The notes under the pieces are model-generated. The model was not told the origin of the DNA and searched no databases. It worked only from the letters and a program-made list of their open reading frames with translations. 64,000 nt of DNA from Cephalotus follicularis. Its lineage: Eukaryota; Streptophyta; Magnoliopsida; Oxalidales; Cephalotaceae. The stretch covers positions 1 through 64,000 of the forward strand of contig BDDD01002894.1 in NCBI GenBank assembly GCA_001972305.1, in the 5' to 3' direction. The translations under genes were made by a program, and so were the position numbers. Shown here piece by piece: positions 1 to 8,500 of this stretch; within the stretch, counting starts at the first letter, position 1; every line of letters starts with the position of its first letter.

Positions 1-17
1 TCAAGAAGAAGAAAGCA

Positions 18-719
18 ATGGTAGCCACATGGTCGGATAGCGATTCCTCAAGCTCCGAAGAGGAAAGTGATGAAGAGGTTGCACACATTGCTTACATGGC
101 AATTGAGGATGAGGAAGAAAATGAGGTAAATTTTACATTTGACGAATTGCAAAATGCTTATGAGAATTTATATGTTGAATACGAGAATGTTAGTTTGAAA
201 AATAAGACTTTTAAGAAAAATGCTATATCCATGTCTAAAGAAATTGATGATTTAAAGAATGAGAATAACAAGTATTTAAATGAAATTGAATATCTAAAAG
301 GTAAAAATAGCTTTTATATAAATGAGATTGAAATTTTAAATGTTTCTTCAAAATTGTCAAATGATTTTATGGAAGAAAATGAAAAACTAAAAATTGAAAT
401 TGATGCTTTAAAAAAAACGTTTTCCAAATTTTCTAATAGTAGTCACAAGTTGGATAATTTGTTAGGACTCCAAAGGTGTGTGTTTGACAAAGCCAGTCTC
501 GGCTACGATGAAATGAAAAATGTCAAGCATTTCAAAAATTTCTTTGTTAAGAAAAGTGAGCCAAAAATGTCTTGCAATTATTGTGGTAGATTAGGACATA
601 TATCTACTTCATGTTTTCATAGAAAGAATATTGGTAAAACTAGGAGAATTTGGGTTCCGAAAGGAACCTTTGTGACTAACGCTCAAGGACCCAGATTTAT
701 TTGGGTACCAAAAGGTTAA
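18..719 (+). CDS. gag: gag C-terminal part of copia element S
   Basis: An open stretch of 233 codons reads as the end of a copia Gag, the structural protein that packages element RNA. Residues 1-30 are rich in Ser, Glu and Asp. Residues 40-140 are a Lys/Glu/Asn-rich coiled coil. A CX2CX4HX4C knuckle (CNYCGRLGHISTSC) lies near residue 186, followed by two WVPKG motifs. This order is usual for SIRE-type Gag. The true start lies upstream of the window, so the first Met shown need not be the initiator. In related elements the pol frame follows here; in this copy non-coding sequence and an accessory ORF follow. Family assignment is from recognised motifs only. Confidence 0.75.
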   Translation: MVATWSDSDSSSSEEESDEEVAHIAYMAIEDEEENEVNFTFDELQNAYENLYVEYENVSLKNKTFKKNAISMSKEIDDLKNENNKYLNEIEYLKGKNSFYINEIEILNVSSKLSNDFMEENEKLKIEIDALKKTFSKFSNSSHKLDNLLGLQRCVFDKASLGYDEMKNVKHFKNFFVKKSEPKMSCNYCGRLGHISTSCFHRKNIGKTRRIWVPKGTFVTNAQGPRFIWVPKG

Positions 720-1237
720 AATTCTTACTTTGTAGGTGTGCTCAAAGGAAATGGTACTATGGAACATCAAGTTATATATATGACCAGTGAGCACATGTGT
801 AGTAAGTTTTTGGTTTTGTACAATGACATGTTATTGGTATGCTTATATGCTTTACAATTTTTTTTAATGCAATTATATGATTGAATGCATATTTTTATTA
901 AATCACGCCTTGCATCAAACATTGAGTTTCCAACTCAATAATATCAAAATGCTCAAATATCTAGGTCACTATTAATTAATAATAGCTGACTATGATTTCT
1001 TCGGATCAAAGAAAAGACTCGAATCTGCCAATTTCTATTTCTGCAGATTCCAGTCGACTGGTGTCCTGGTCCAGTCGATTGTCTGTGATCCAGTCGACTG
1101 TCCAATGACACCAGTCGACTGTTTTTTACACAGAACAGTTTTTATAAAACGCGTTTTTCTCCTTCTCTCTCACAACTTTCTTTCCCAAAATCTCTGCAAA
1201 ACCCTAAAATCGCCAATATTTCGTCCCTCTATCATCT
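720..1237 (+). other. S internal spacer with palindrome cluster and TATA-like box
   Basis: There is no convincing coding sequence between the gag end and the accessory ORF. The right half has promoter-like features: four CAGTCGACTG-type palindromes at about 1052-1128, a TATA-like TTTATAAAA near 1141, and a CT-rich leader with CAAAACCCTAAAAT at about 1198. This resembles the 5' leader of many plant genes. That an internal promoter exists here is inference. Confidence 0.45.
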
Positions 1238-2340
1238 ATGGCATCAAGAAAGAGAAAAAGTGCCGGAGCCAAGCAAGGAAGCTCAAGTGCAAGGATGGAT
1301 TATGATGGTGACCTCTTTCTCTCTAAAGAAAATGAGGAGAGGTATAACTTCACTTTGAATTCCGTCAAATTACATAATGAGAAATGGTTAGATAGGGATT
1401 TTTAACTTGCAATATTGCTTCTATTAGACCATGGCTTGAACAATTAGGATGGTTTGATTATTTGTGTTCATCACACCCCATTTACCCTAGGATAGTGAAA
1501 CTTTTTTATGCTAACCTAGAGAAATCATCCAATTGTGCTTCCAAATCTTTTGTTCTTGGTGTTGCTGTTGAAATAACCCCTGAATTCATAGGTGAAACCC
1601 TAGGTATTCCATGCACCGGTATCACACCCTTTAATGATATCGAAAAATTAAATGCATTGGAAATTTGCTTGGAATGGCCCAATGTCAATCCTATTATGAC
1701 CGTCACTAGTAGCCATTTGCCCATAGCTACCCGTATTCTCTTATTGCTAGTTACCAACACTTTGTTGCCAAGGGAAGGCTCGCATACACTCCCATCCGAG
1801 CGAGACCTAAAACTAGTAGCTTGCATAAAGAATGGGACCCCTGTCAATCTCCCATACCTTATTGTTAACCATATCTTGTCAAGACCCAATCACCTCCCAT
1901 ATCCTATGCTCTTAAGTAGGATTTTAGCCACCCTAGACATTGACCTAAATGATGAACACAATGTCAAACCAAAATCCAAACAATTGATCAATAAAGCCGG
2001 TTTAAGGAATTTTAATATCAAGTTCGAGGGTGGTCTATGGGTAGAGATACAAGCTACAGGAAGAGCACCGGTGAGGGAACCGGTTGTAGATGTTGAGAGA
2101 GATGTCGGGGAAGAAGAGGAAGAAGATGATGATGGAGATAGATTCGAAGTGAGGCCAAGTGGAAGTGGAAGTGGTAGTAGTCGGCCAACCATGGAGTCGT
2201 TACAAGCAAAGATGGAATACATTCAAGGAAGGGTGGATCAAATTTATGATCGCCTAGATTCACAAGACGCACAAATGGCCCAAGTGATCCAAATGCTCCA
2301 AAATGCCTTCCCTCAACAACCACCTCCCGGATCTTCTTGA
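1238..2340 (+). pseudogene. accessory ORF of S, 'putative plant transposon protein' type
   Basis: A basic start (MASRKRK...) at 1238 follows the TATA-like box and leader. The longest open part is 1462-2340 (292 codons). Its sequence (FYANLEKSS, VLGVAVEITPEFIGETLGIP, GLWVEIQ) matches my recollection of the domain annotated in plant genomes as 'putative plant transposon protein', found in accessory ORFs of LTR elements. After the domain comes an acidic Glu/Asp run, a Ser/Gly linker, a short heptad region (MESLQAKMEYIQGRVDQIYDRL) and a Pro-rich end. The function is unknown. The gene looks broken (about one break). It lies where pol would be expected, so it may be cargo gained by a non-autonomous element. 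Confidence 0.55.
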
Positions 2341-2951
2341 GCAAACATCTTATGCATATCATATTTTCGTTTTTGTAATGTGTGATGAACTTGTTATGAA
2401 TCTTGTAGTTGTGATTGAAAAACTTGGTGTTTTATTGTAAGATGACTTTGAAATTTTATGTAATGAATTTGCATTGCTATTTTATGTGATGAAGCTTTTA
2501 TTGTTTTGATGGAATTGGATATATATTGATTATGTTTGCTATTAATTTGGGTCCTCTCCAAATTTTTAAATTTGAGTATGACTTAGTTAAAGAAAAATTT
2601 TCTTACTCAAGCACATTGCTAATTGCTTAAATATATGCTATGATTAAGGGGGAGTTTCTGTGAACTTTTTGTTGCTTGACAAAAAGGGGGAGATGTTTAT
2701 TGGTATTGCATTGATAGACTGGTATCACATTGGTAAAATTGAGTATTGCATTGGTAAATTACTTAGATATATACATTGCTTTTATATTGTCTTTTTGAGT
2801 CTAGGCATACAAAAAGGGGGAGAATTGTTGCTAAATTACTTGGACAAATGCTTAAGACTTGATAATTGATAGATGAGTTAATTTCAGCAAGATAAATGTC
2901 AAAATCATGCAATATTAGGCTTGTTTTGTCAATCATCAAAAAGTGGGAGAT
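2341..2951 (+). other. S 3' untranslated region with four polypurine tracts
   Basis: This region is AT-rich and non-coding. Purine runs of the type AAAAAGGGGGAGA occur at about 2646-2654, 2680-2692, 2811-2823 and 2937-2951. Only the last touches the LTR and would serve as the plus-strand primer. Extra tracts upstream are a habit of the SIRE lineage as I recall it. Confidence 0.65.
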
Positions 2952-4105
2952 TGTTGGCTTTTTGCCACCCCTTTAATTGTGTTAAAGATTATGTTTCGAT
3001 GATTAACAAACAAGTAACAATCAAGAAACACTTATATGCATGATTTGATATCATACAAATTCATATACTCACTTGGTTGTATTGTTGAAAGTGTTGCAAA
3101 GGTTCTAAATTGCAGAAACAGGCAATCCAGTCGACTGCCAAGACTGACCAGCCGACTGTTGAGGTTATGTAGTCGACTGCCCAAGTATGACTAGCCGACT
3201 AGACCTTCAAACAATCCCAGAATCTGCATTTGCACTCCAGCCAGCCGACTGCCACAGGGCTCCAGTCCACTACCGTGACAATCCAGTCGACTGCCAAGGC
3301 TTTCCAGCCGACTGCCAAGAGGTGCACATTTAAACCAGTAGCTTTGGAAATCAAATTTCTAGCTCAGATAGCCGACTGGAACAGAGCATCAGTCGACTGC
3401 CAAGGCATCCAGTCGACTGCCCGGTCCATCCAGCCGACTGCCTCTCTCCAACGGCTATAATTACAAATGCACAACATTTTACCAGCTGACTGCAAGGAAA
3501 ATCCAGCCGACTGGATTTGGTCTGAATGCACAAAAATAGATCCGTTGGAGGATCTCTATAAAAGGAAGAATGTGGTATTTTTACATAAGAGACATATCAA
3601 GAGATAACAAGCAAATACACATTCCTTCCAAGCAACACTAGAGCTATTCTACATCTTTCAAATCAATATCCAAAGCTTTTAACTATGCTAGCACTTTCAT
3701 ATCCAACCTTTGAGAGGTTATTGTAAACACAACACAAATCACTTTTATCATTCATTGTAATAGAGGGGAGTGAACCCTTGTAAGGTGTTTTATTGATTTG
3801 CACCCGGAACCCAAAATCAAGTGTAAGGTGGTTTGCTTTGATTTTCACCCGTAAGCCAAAAATCAAAGGTTGCTAGTGGTACCTAGTGGAATCTCAAGGG
3901 GTCCTTGAGAAAATGGACGTAGGCACGGATTTGCCGAACCGCCATAAATTCGTTTGCACATTCTCTATCCCTTAACTCTTTTATTTATTTGTTCTTGTGT
4001 GATTGTTTAGATTCATAGTTTAATTTGTATTTTCCGCATACTATTTTGTTGTTTAAGGTTGCCATATAGTCTTTTCACATGTCAACATAGAAACGGGATA
4101 TTACA
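2952..4105 (+). repeat. 3' LTR of copia element S
   Basis: The 1154-bp LTR starts with TGTTGGCTTTTTGCC directly after the polypurine tract and ends GGGATATTACA; Ty3 integrase sequence resumes at 4106. The U3 part holds an array of about 13 CAGTCGACTG-type palindromes (3128-3513), then a good TATA box (TATAAAAGG, 3557-3565). Near the end is the sequence around GACGTAGGCACGGATTTGCC, typical of SIRE/Maximus LTRs. The partner LTR is outside the window, so no age can be given. Confidence 0.8.
3128..3513. promoter_or_regulatory. palindrome array in the S LTR, upstream of TATA
   Basis: About 13 copies of CAGTCGACTG or one-step variants (CAGCCGACTG, TAGTCGACTG, CAGCTGACTG) lie in 386 bp at irregular spacing, 45 bp upstream of the TATA box. 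The position fits a U3 enhancer. No protein is known to me that binds this exact word, so the role is inference. Confidence 0.6.
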
Positions 4106-4846
4106 ATTCAGACTCTGGAGGATATGCTACGGGCTTGCATGATTGATTTTGCTGGGAGTTGGGAGGATCATCTAGCACTGATTGAGTTCTCCTATAACAA
4201 CTGTTTTCACACCAACATTGGAATGGCTCCCTATGAAACCTTGTATGGCAGAAAGTGCAGATCACCTATTTGCTGGGACGAGGTAGGTGATAGGCAATTG
4301 CTGGGACCAGACTTGGTACAAGAGACTACTGATAAAGTGGAAATAATCAACAAGAGACTGCTAGCTGCACAAAGTCGGCAGAAGAGTTACGCAGATGGCA
4401 AGAGGAGAAATCTAGAGTTTAAGAAGGGGGATCATGTTTTCCTAAAGATCTCGCCTTCGAAAGGGATACACCGTTTTGGCCTCAAAGGGAACTTGGCTCC
4501 AAGGTATATTGGACCTTACGAGATACTGGAAAGAGTGGGGGATGAAGCATATAAGATTGCACTACCTCCTAGCTTGTCAGATGTGCATAACGTATTTCAT
4601 GTCTCCATGTTACAAAAATACGTGCCTAGCCCATCTCACATATTGAGCTACGACCCTGGATTCATCAGCCCTATATTGTCTTATGAAGAGAGGTCGACGA
4701 AGATAGTGGATCGAATGGAGAAGGTGTTGAGGAATAAGACTATTCCTATGGTAATAGTGATGTGGCATTTTCACGAAATAGAGGAAGCTGCGTGGGAGCG
4801 TGAGGACGAAATGATGGAGATATTTCTGCACTTGTTCGGAATGTAA
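4106..4846 (+). CDS. pol: integrase C-terminal half and chromodomain of E1
   Basis: The reading starts in the integrase core just before the catalytic Glu helix region (QTLEDMLRACMIDF), then SYNNCFHTNIGMAPYETLYG and GRKCRSPICWDEVG, which are hallmark plant Ty3 integrase segments. The DNA-binding C-terminal part follows (KKGDHVFLKISPSKG, HRFGLKGNLAPRYIGPYEIL, VHNVFHVSMLQKY). The last 50 residues (KVLRNKTIPMVIVMWHF...EEAAWEREDEM) are a chromodomain, thought to steer integration to heterochromatin. The chromodomain places the element among chromoviruses. The open stretch runs from 4124 to the normal end of pol. Confidence 0.85.
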   Translation: MQTLEDMLRACMIDFAGSWEDHLALIEFSYNNCFHTNIGMAPYETLYGRKCRSPICWDEVGDRQLLGPDLVQETTDKVEIINKRLLAAQSRQKSYADGKRRNLEFKKGDHVFLKISPSKGIHRFGLKGNLAPRYIGPYEILERVGDEAYKIALPPSLSDVHNVFHVSMLQKYVPSPSHILSYDPGFISPILSYEERSTKIVDRMEKVLRNKTIPMVIVMWHFHEIEEAAWEREDEMMEIFLHLFGM

Positions 4847-4873
4847 GGGCTAAATTCGGGGACCAATTTTCCT

Positions 4874-4888
4874 TAAGGAGGGGGGAAT
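4874..4888 (+). other. polypurine tract of E1
   Basis: A run AAGGAGGGGGGAA directly precedes the LTR start TGTAATAATCGC. The same run precedes the E LTR at 28011. Confidence 0.8.
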
Positions 4889-7591
4889 GTAATAATCGCA
4901 ATTTTAGTCCGTGTATATTGTACTCTAATGAATAAAATATGCACTTACAAGAATTTTAATGTCTAATTGTTATATGAATTGTGGTTGTGATTTCAAATGA
5001 GGAAATAAACTTAAGCAACCAAAATCAGGATAAAATAGTCGACTGTTACAGGGTAACAATCGACTGCCTAGTTCATGGAGGAGCAGCCGACTGTCAGAGG
5101 GGAACAGTCGACTGTTTGATGCGTGGAATGTACAGTCAACTGGAATGGTACAGAACAGGTGTCCGTGCAAGCATGTGTGATAGAACAAAGGGAAGAGCAT
5201 GATGGGCAGGTGTCATGCGAGACAACAGCTACCATAACATGTAAGGTACCCTGCATGTGCTCTGCAGACCTGTTAACCTGCAAAATAAGAATTGAAAGAA
5301 GTGAAAGTGAGAGGAAGCTATGCATGTGTGAGAGAGAAGGGAGAAATGTTAAATGACAAAGCTAAAGAATGAAAACGGGATTGTGAATACTTTTCCCTTA
5401 TAAACAGAAGCTGCCTGAGTGTTTTGAGAGTTAGAAAACACTGCGGATAGAGGAGAGCTTGCTGGAGAATTGTTGGAGCTTGCATGTTGAGGATTAGAGT
5501 GTTCAAGGAGACTTTGAAGCTTTGATTCTCCTGCTAAGTCACTAATCTAAATTCTTTAATATTGTTATGGTTAATAGCTAGGAAAACAAACTTGGGCCAG
5601 ATATTATATCTTCTGTTAACTTGATTAAGATTTAATAAGTGGAATTGAAATAGATTTGGTAAATGGTTCAAAGAAGAGTTGAAATTTCAAGCCTCTAATT
5701 TGAATCATAGCTGCTGTTATGGTTGTCAATAGATATAGGTATACTGATCACCATCTATACATACCTTCTGTAACATACAAACATAGTATTTGCTGAATTG
5801 GAGTTGATTAGTGGAGAGATATTGTTAATGTAAAAAATGGAGGCTTAATGAACTATTGATGAGCTACTGTTAGAGTAGTACTTGTAACTGGATAATTAGT
5901 TAACTTACTGATTAAGTGACTGAACCTTCAAGAATGCATTATATAGATTAAATTCTGCTGAGATTGGAAGATTGATTTGGTGAAGAGCTTTGGACATTAA
6001 AGAGAGAGATCAATCCAAATTGTTCTCGGGATAGCGTTTAAGGTAGGGGTAATGACATGTTTTTGAAGACATAATTATGCATATCATGTATGGTTATTTT
6101 CTGTTTGATTGCATGCGTTGATTGAGTTAGTATTTTGGACATTGAAATACATAACCTACTACTGCCTGTCATTTTCTGGGCAAAGCAGTCGACTGTTCTT
6201 CATAACCGTCGACTACTCAAAAGAACCAGTCGACTGTTAAGAACAAACAGTCGACTACTCAACCAAACAGCTAACTGTTCTTAGGAACAGCTGACTGTCC
6301 TGGGTTAAAATTCTGACACAGGCTCTGATTAGGCCTTAAATGGAATGTAATTAACCTGGCCTCCATATGGGGAGACTGTGATAGTCAATCTTGGCCTTAC
6401 ATAATTAAATTTCAGAATTAAACAATGTATGCACTTCTTGTGAAAGTTGTGCAAGAATGACTAGGGTACACAATGACTTTATTGAACCCTTGGATTGTTA
6501 CTGTGCCTTACTGTTTGCTGTATATGCTATTGTTATAACTAGTATATACTGTTTAGGGTGTTCATTAACACTACTGTCCCTTATTTTCAACTTATTGAAC
6601 CTACTAGTGCTTTAAGCACAAATATGAGTTCCTTACGGTTTCAAAATGGAAATGTATATTGTCAAATGATTACTGTTTTCCCTCCAATGAGAGGTATTGT
6701 TACTGTACTGGATATCATTTTCCTCCTAGGAGATGTACGATTACTGAATCGTTATATGTTTCAAAAGAAAACAACCCTATATTACATTTTAACAATTTAG
6801 GTAATATTACTGAATTGATTGAATTGTTTGTCTATGCTATTGCCGTTAGTCTAGTGATAGGAGATATCACTGGCTACGGAGGTGGTCCTATGTGCTAGGA
6901 GTTGGCCAGAGTATCCACCCAAACTGTCTGCAATGCAGATCTTGATTGTTAAACTGCCCGCTAATGCCGGTAGTAACTGAACTGATCTATCATCTTCGGA
7001 GTGTAGGGTGATAGATAGGTGGTGCACAGTTGGTGCTAGGAGTTAGCGACATGTGACACCCAAACCACTGTACTGATTGATTGTACCCTTGTGCGGTATT
7101 CTTGCATTGTATTGTCTATGGACACTTGGCATGGTTGCTTATATATTGGAATATTTACAATTGATATTTTATATATAAATTGTCATAAATGTTGCATCTA
7201 TAGATTCATTTATCATGCATTATTTCCTACTTAGCCAAGTGAGGACAACGGCTAACCCCTACAATTTCAGATTAAGTAAAGGCATTCGGGAAGGCGCGTT
7301 GCTGAAGCTCAGAGAGTTTTGATCTACTTAAGGTTGTCATTTTATTTTGTAATGTAATTGAAATGAACGATTCGCACTCTGTTGTTTTTGGTACTTTCCT
7401 CATGTAAAAGGATAATTGCTGGTATTGTACGAGCACGTAGTATGGGTTGCGTGCGGATGACTTTGTTTTATAATTCAGATATTAATGCTTCCCCTTATTT
7501 ATGAGATGTTGAATGAAATGCTGGATTATTTACTTATTCCCGATATCACCACATATGTTGTCTAAATGTAATGGATTAACGGGGTGTGAAA
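4889..7591 (+). repeat. 3' LTR of E1 (2.7 kb)
   Basis: It starts TGTAATAATCGC and ends GGGGTGTGAAA. It matches 15889-17887 and 28011-30208 plus 40856-41347. Two palindrome clusters lie at 5035-5141 and 6187-6299. A TATA-like CTTATAAACAG is at about 5397. A donor-like site is present at about 5532 (better kept in the sister LTRs as CTGGTAAGTC). Near the right end is a TTAGCC...GGCTAA hairpin (7231-7255) followed by ACAATTTCAG. Small open frames here are not believed to code. Confidence 0.85.
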
Positions 7592-7944
7592 TTTTCTAGC
7601 AATCCGAACGAATTATTCCTTGGATCGCTTAGCATCCCCATATGTTGGGGAGATTGTGAGACTCCATGGTGTACCAGTTAGTGTGGTTTCTGACAGAGAT
7701 CCGCGGTTCACTTCCTGATATTGCAAGAAGCTGCAAGCAGCATTTGGTACTCAACTCAATTTCAGTACAGCTTGTCATCCCCAAATGGATGGTCAGTCTA
7801 AACGGACGATTCAGACTCTTGAGGATATGCTTCAAGCATGTGTTATGGATTGGGGGGTGTAGCTGGGAGGAACATTGGCCCTTGGTCGAGTTCTCTTATA
7901 ACAACAGTTTCCATGCTAGCATCGGCATGGCAGTGATTGAAGCT
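7592..7944 (+). mobile_element. H' fragment: Ty3 integrase piece
   Basis: This is plant Ty3 integrase core sequence. Recognisable parts are LHGVPVSVVSDRDPRFT-like sequence, the STA.HPQ.DGQS.RTIQTLEDMLQACV region and the YNNSFHASIGMA motif. It matches 41348-41610 of H at about 97% by eye and extends further right than H does. It is the flank into which E1 inserted. At about 7944 it stops abruptly against the LTR of T. Confidence 0.8.
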
Positions 7945-8460
7945 CTAAGCGTCAACGTTTAAGTAAGGCATCGACGCTTAACTTGTGAAGCAGGATGTCG
8001 TCGACATCTTCCTCTTTGCTCATTAACGTATAAGCTACTGTCTGATTTGTGCATTTATGGCATTAACATCTTGCTGATGGCGTTGACGCTTAAATATTGA
8101 ATTCCCAGCACGTTGACGCCAAATAAATTGGTGTTGAGACAAAAATCATAAGTCTGCAAATTTATTCCAGATGAATTGCAAAGCATCGATCCTATCCTTG
8201 AAACCGTCAGCACTTAAGAGTTAGGCGCCGACGCTTAATGTTAGGCGTTGATGCCCTGCTCTATTTTTTTGTAGAATTTTGTTATTCTTCACACTTTGAT
8301 CTTCTTGCTCTCAAGTTGTGCCAATTTGACTCACATTTCTGCATTTTGATCTTTTTGGTCTCTTACCTGAAAGTCAATCAAACATAACCAAAGTAATATG
8401 TTCCAAGCATAAAAGTACAATAATTAACTCATTAAAAAGAATACATTTTTATGCTCATCA
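7945..8460 (-). repeat. 3' LTR of T, partial
   Basis: In sense (minus) the LTR begins TGATGAGCATAAAAATG right after the polypurine tract and runs toward lower coordinates until it meets H'. It carries about eight GCGTCGACGC-type words, many in CpG-decayed form such as GCGTTGACGC. TTTGATGAGCATAAA is a familiar start of Athila/Tat LTRs. Confidence 0.75.
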
Positions 8461-8500
8461 AATACCCCCATACTCGAACTTTGCTTGTCCTCAAGCAAAC
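8461..8500 (-). other. polypurine tract and TCCT-loop hairpin of T
   Basis: In sense, a G-tract (GTATGGGGGTATT) abuts the LTR. Just upstream is a perfect hairpin, plus-strand stem TTTGCTTG and CAAGCAAA around loop TCCT (8480-8499). A second hairpin of the same design lies at 48078-48097. Confidence 0.7.

Larger units (their letters stand above)
1..4105 (+). mobile_element. SIRE/Maximus-like Ty1/copia element S, right part
   Basis: The parts seen are the end of a gag gene with one CCHC knuckle, an accessory ORF, four polypurine tracts and a 3' LTR that starts TGTTGGC and ends TTACA. The gag style (acidic serine-rich segment, long coiled coil, knuckle, repeated WVPK near the end) and the LTR style point to the SIRE/Maximus lineage. 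The 5' LTR lies outside the window. No protease, integrase or reverse transcriptase is visible between gag and the LTR, so this looks like a non-autonomous, broken member. It sits inside the integrase gene of Ty3 element E1, whose coding sequence resumes at 4106. The left target duplication cannot be seen. Confidence 0.8.
4106..7591 (+). mobile_element. Ty3/gypsy chromovirus E1, right-end fragment
   Basis: This is the end of integrase with a chromodomain-like tail, a polypurine tract and a complete 3' LTR (4889-7591). It is the same family as E at 15889-41347. Its left part is split off by S and lies outside the window. At the right it joins Ty3 integrase sequence (H') at the same target site at which E joins H at 41347, so E1 and E descend from one insertion. 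It is broken. Confidence 0.85.

Noticed and set aside
3128-3513. CRISPR array suggested by regularly recurring short repeats
   Set aside because: Repeats are only 10 bp, variable and irregularly spaced, in a plant LTR.
4970-5506. Several open frames of 60-85 codons in E-family LTRs, present in three copies
   Set aside because: Repetition comes from the LTR copies themselves. The frames read through palindrome words (giving Gln-Ser-Thr or Val-Asp-Cys runs) and have no protein features.
6558-6898. Open frames of about 80 codons repeated at 17578 and 29667
   Set aside because: Same LTR part in three copies; frames overlap and differ between copies; no known domain.
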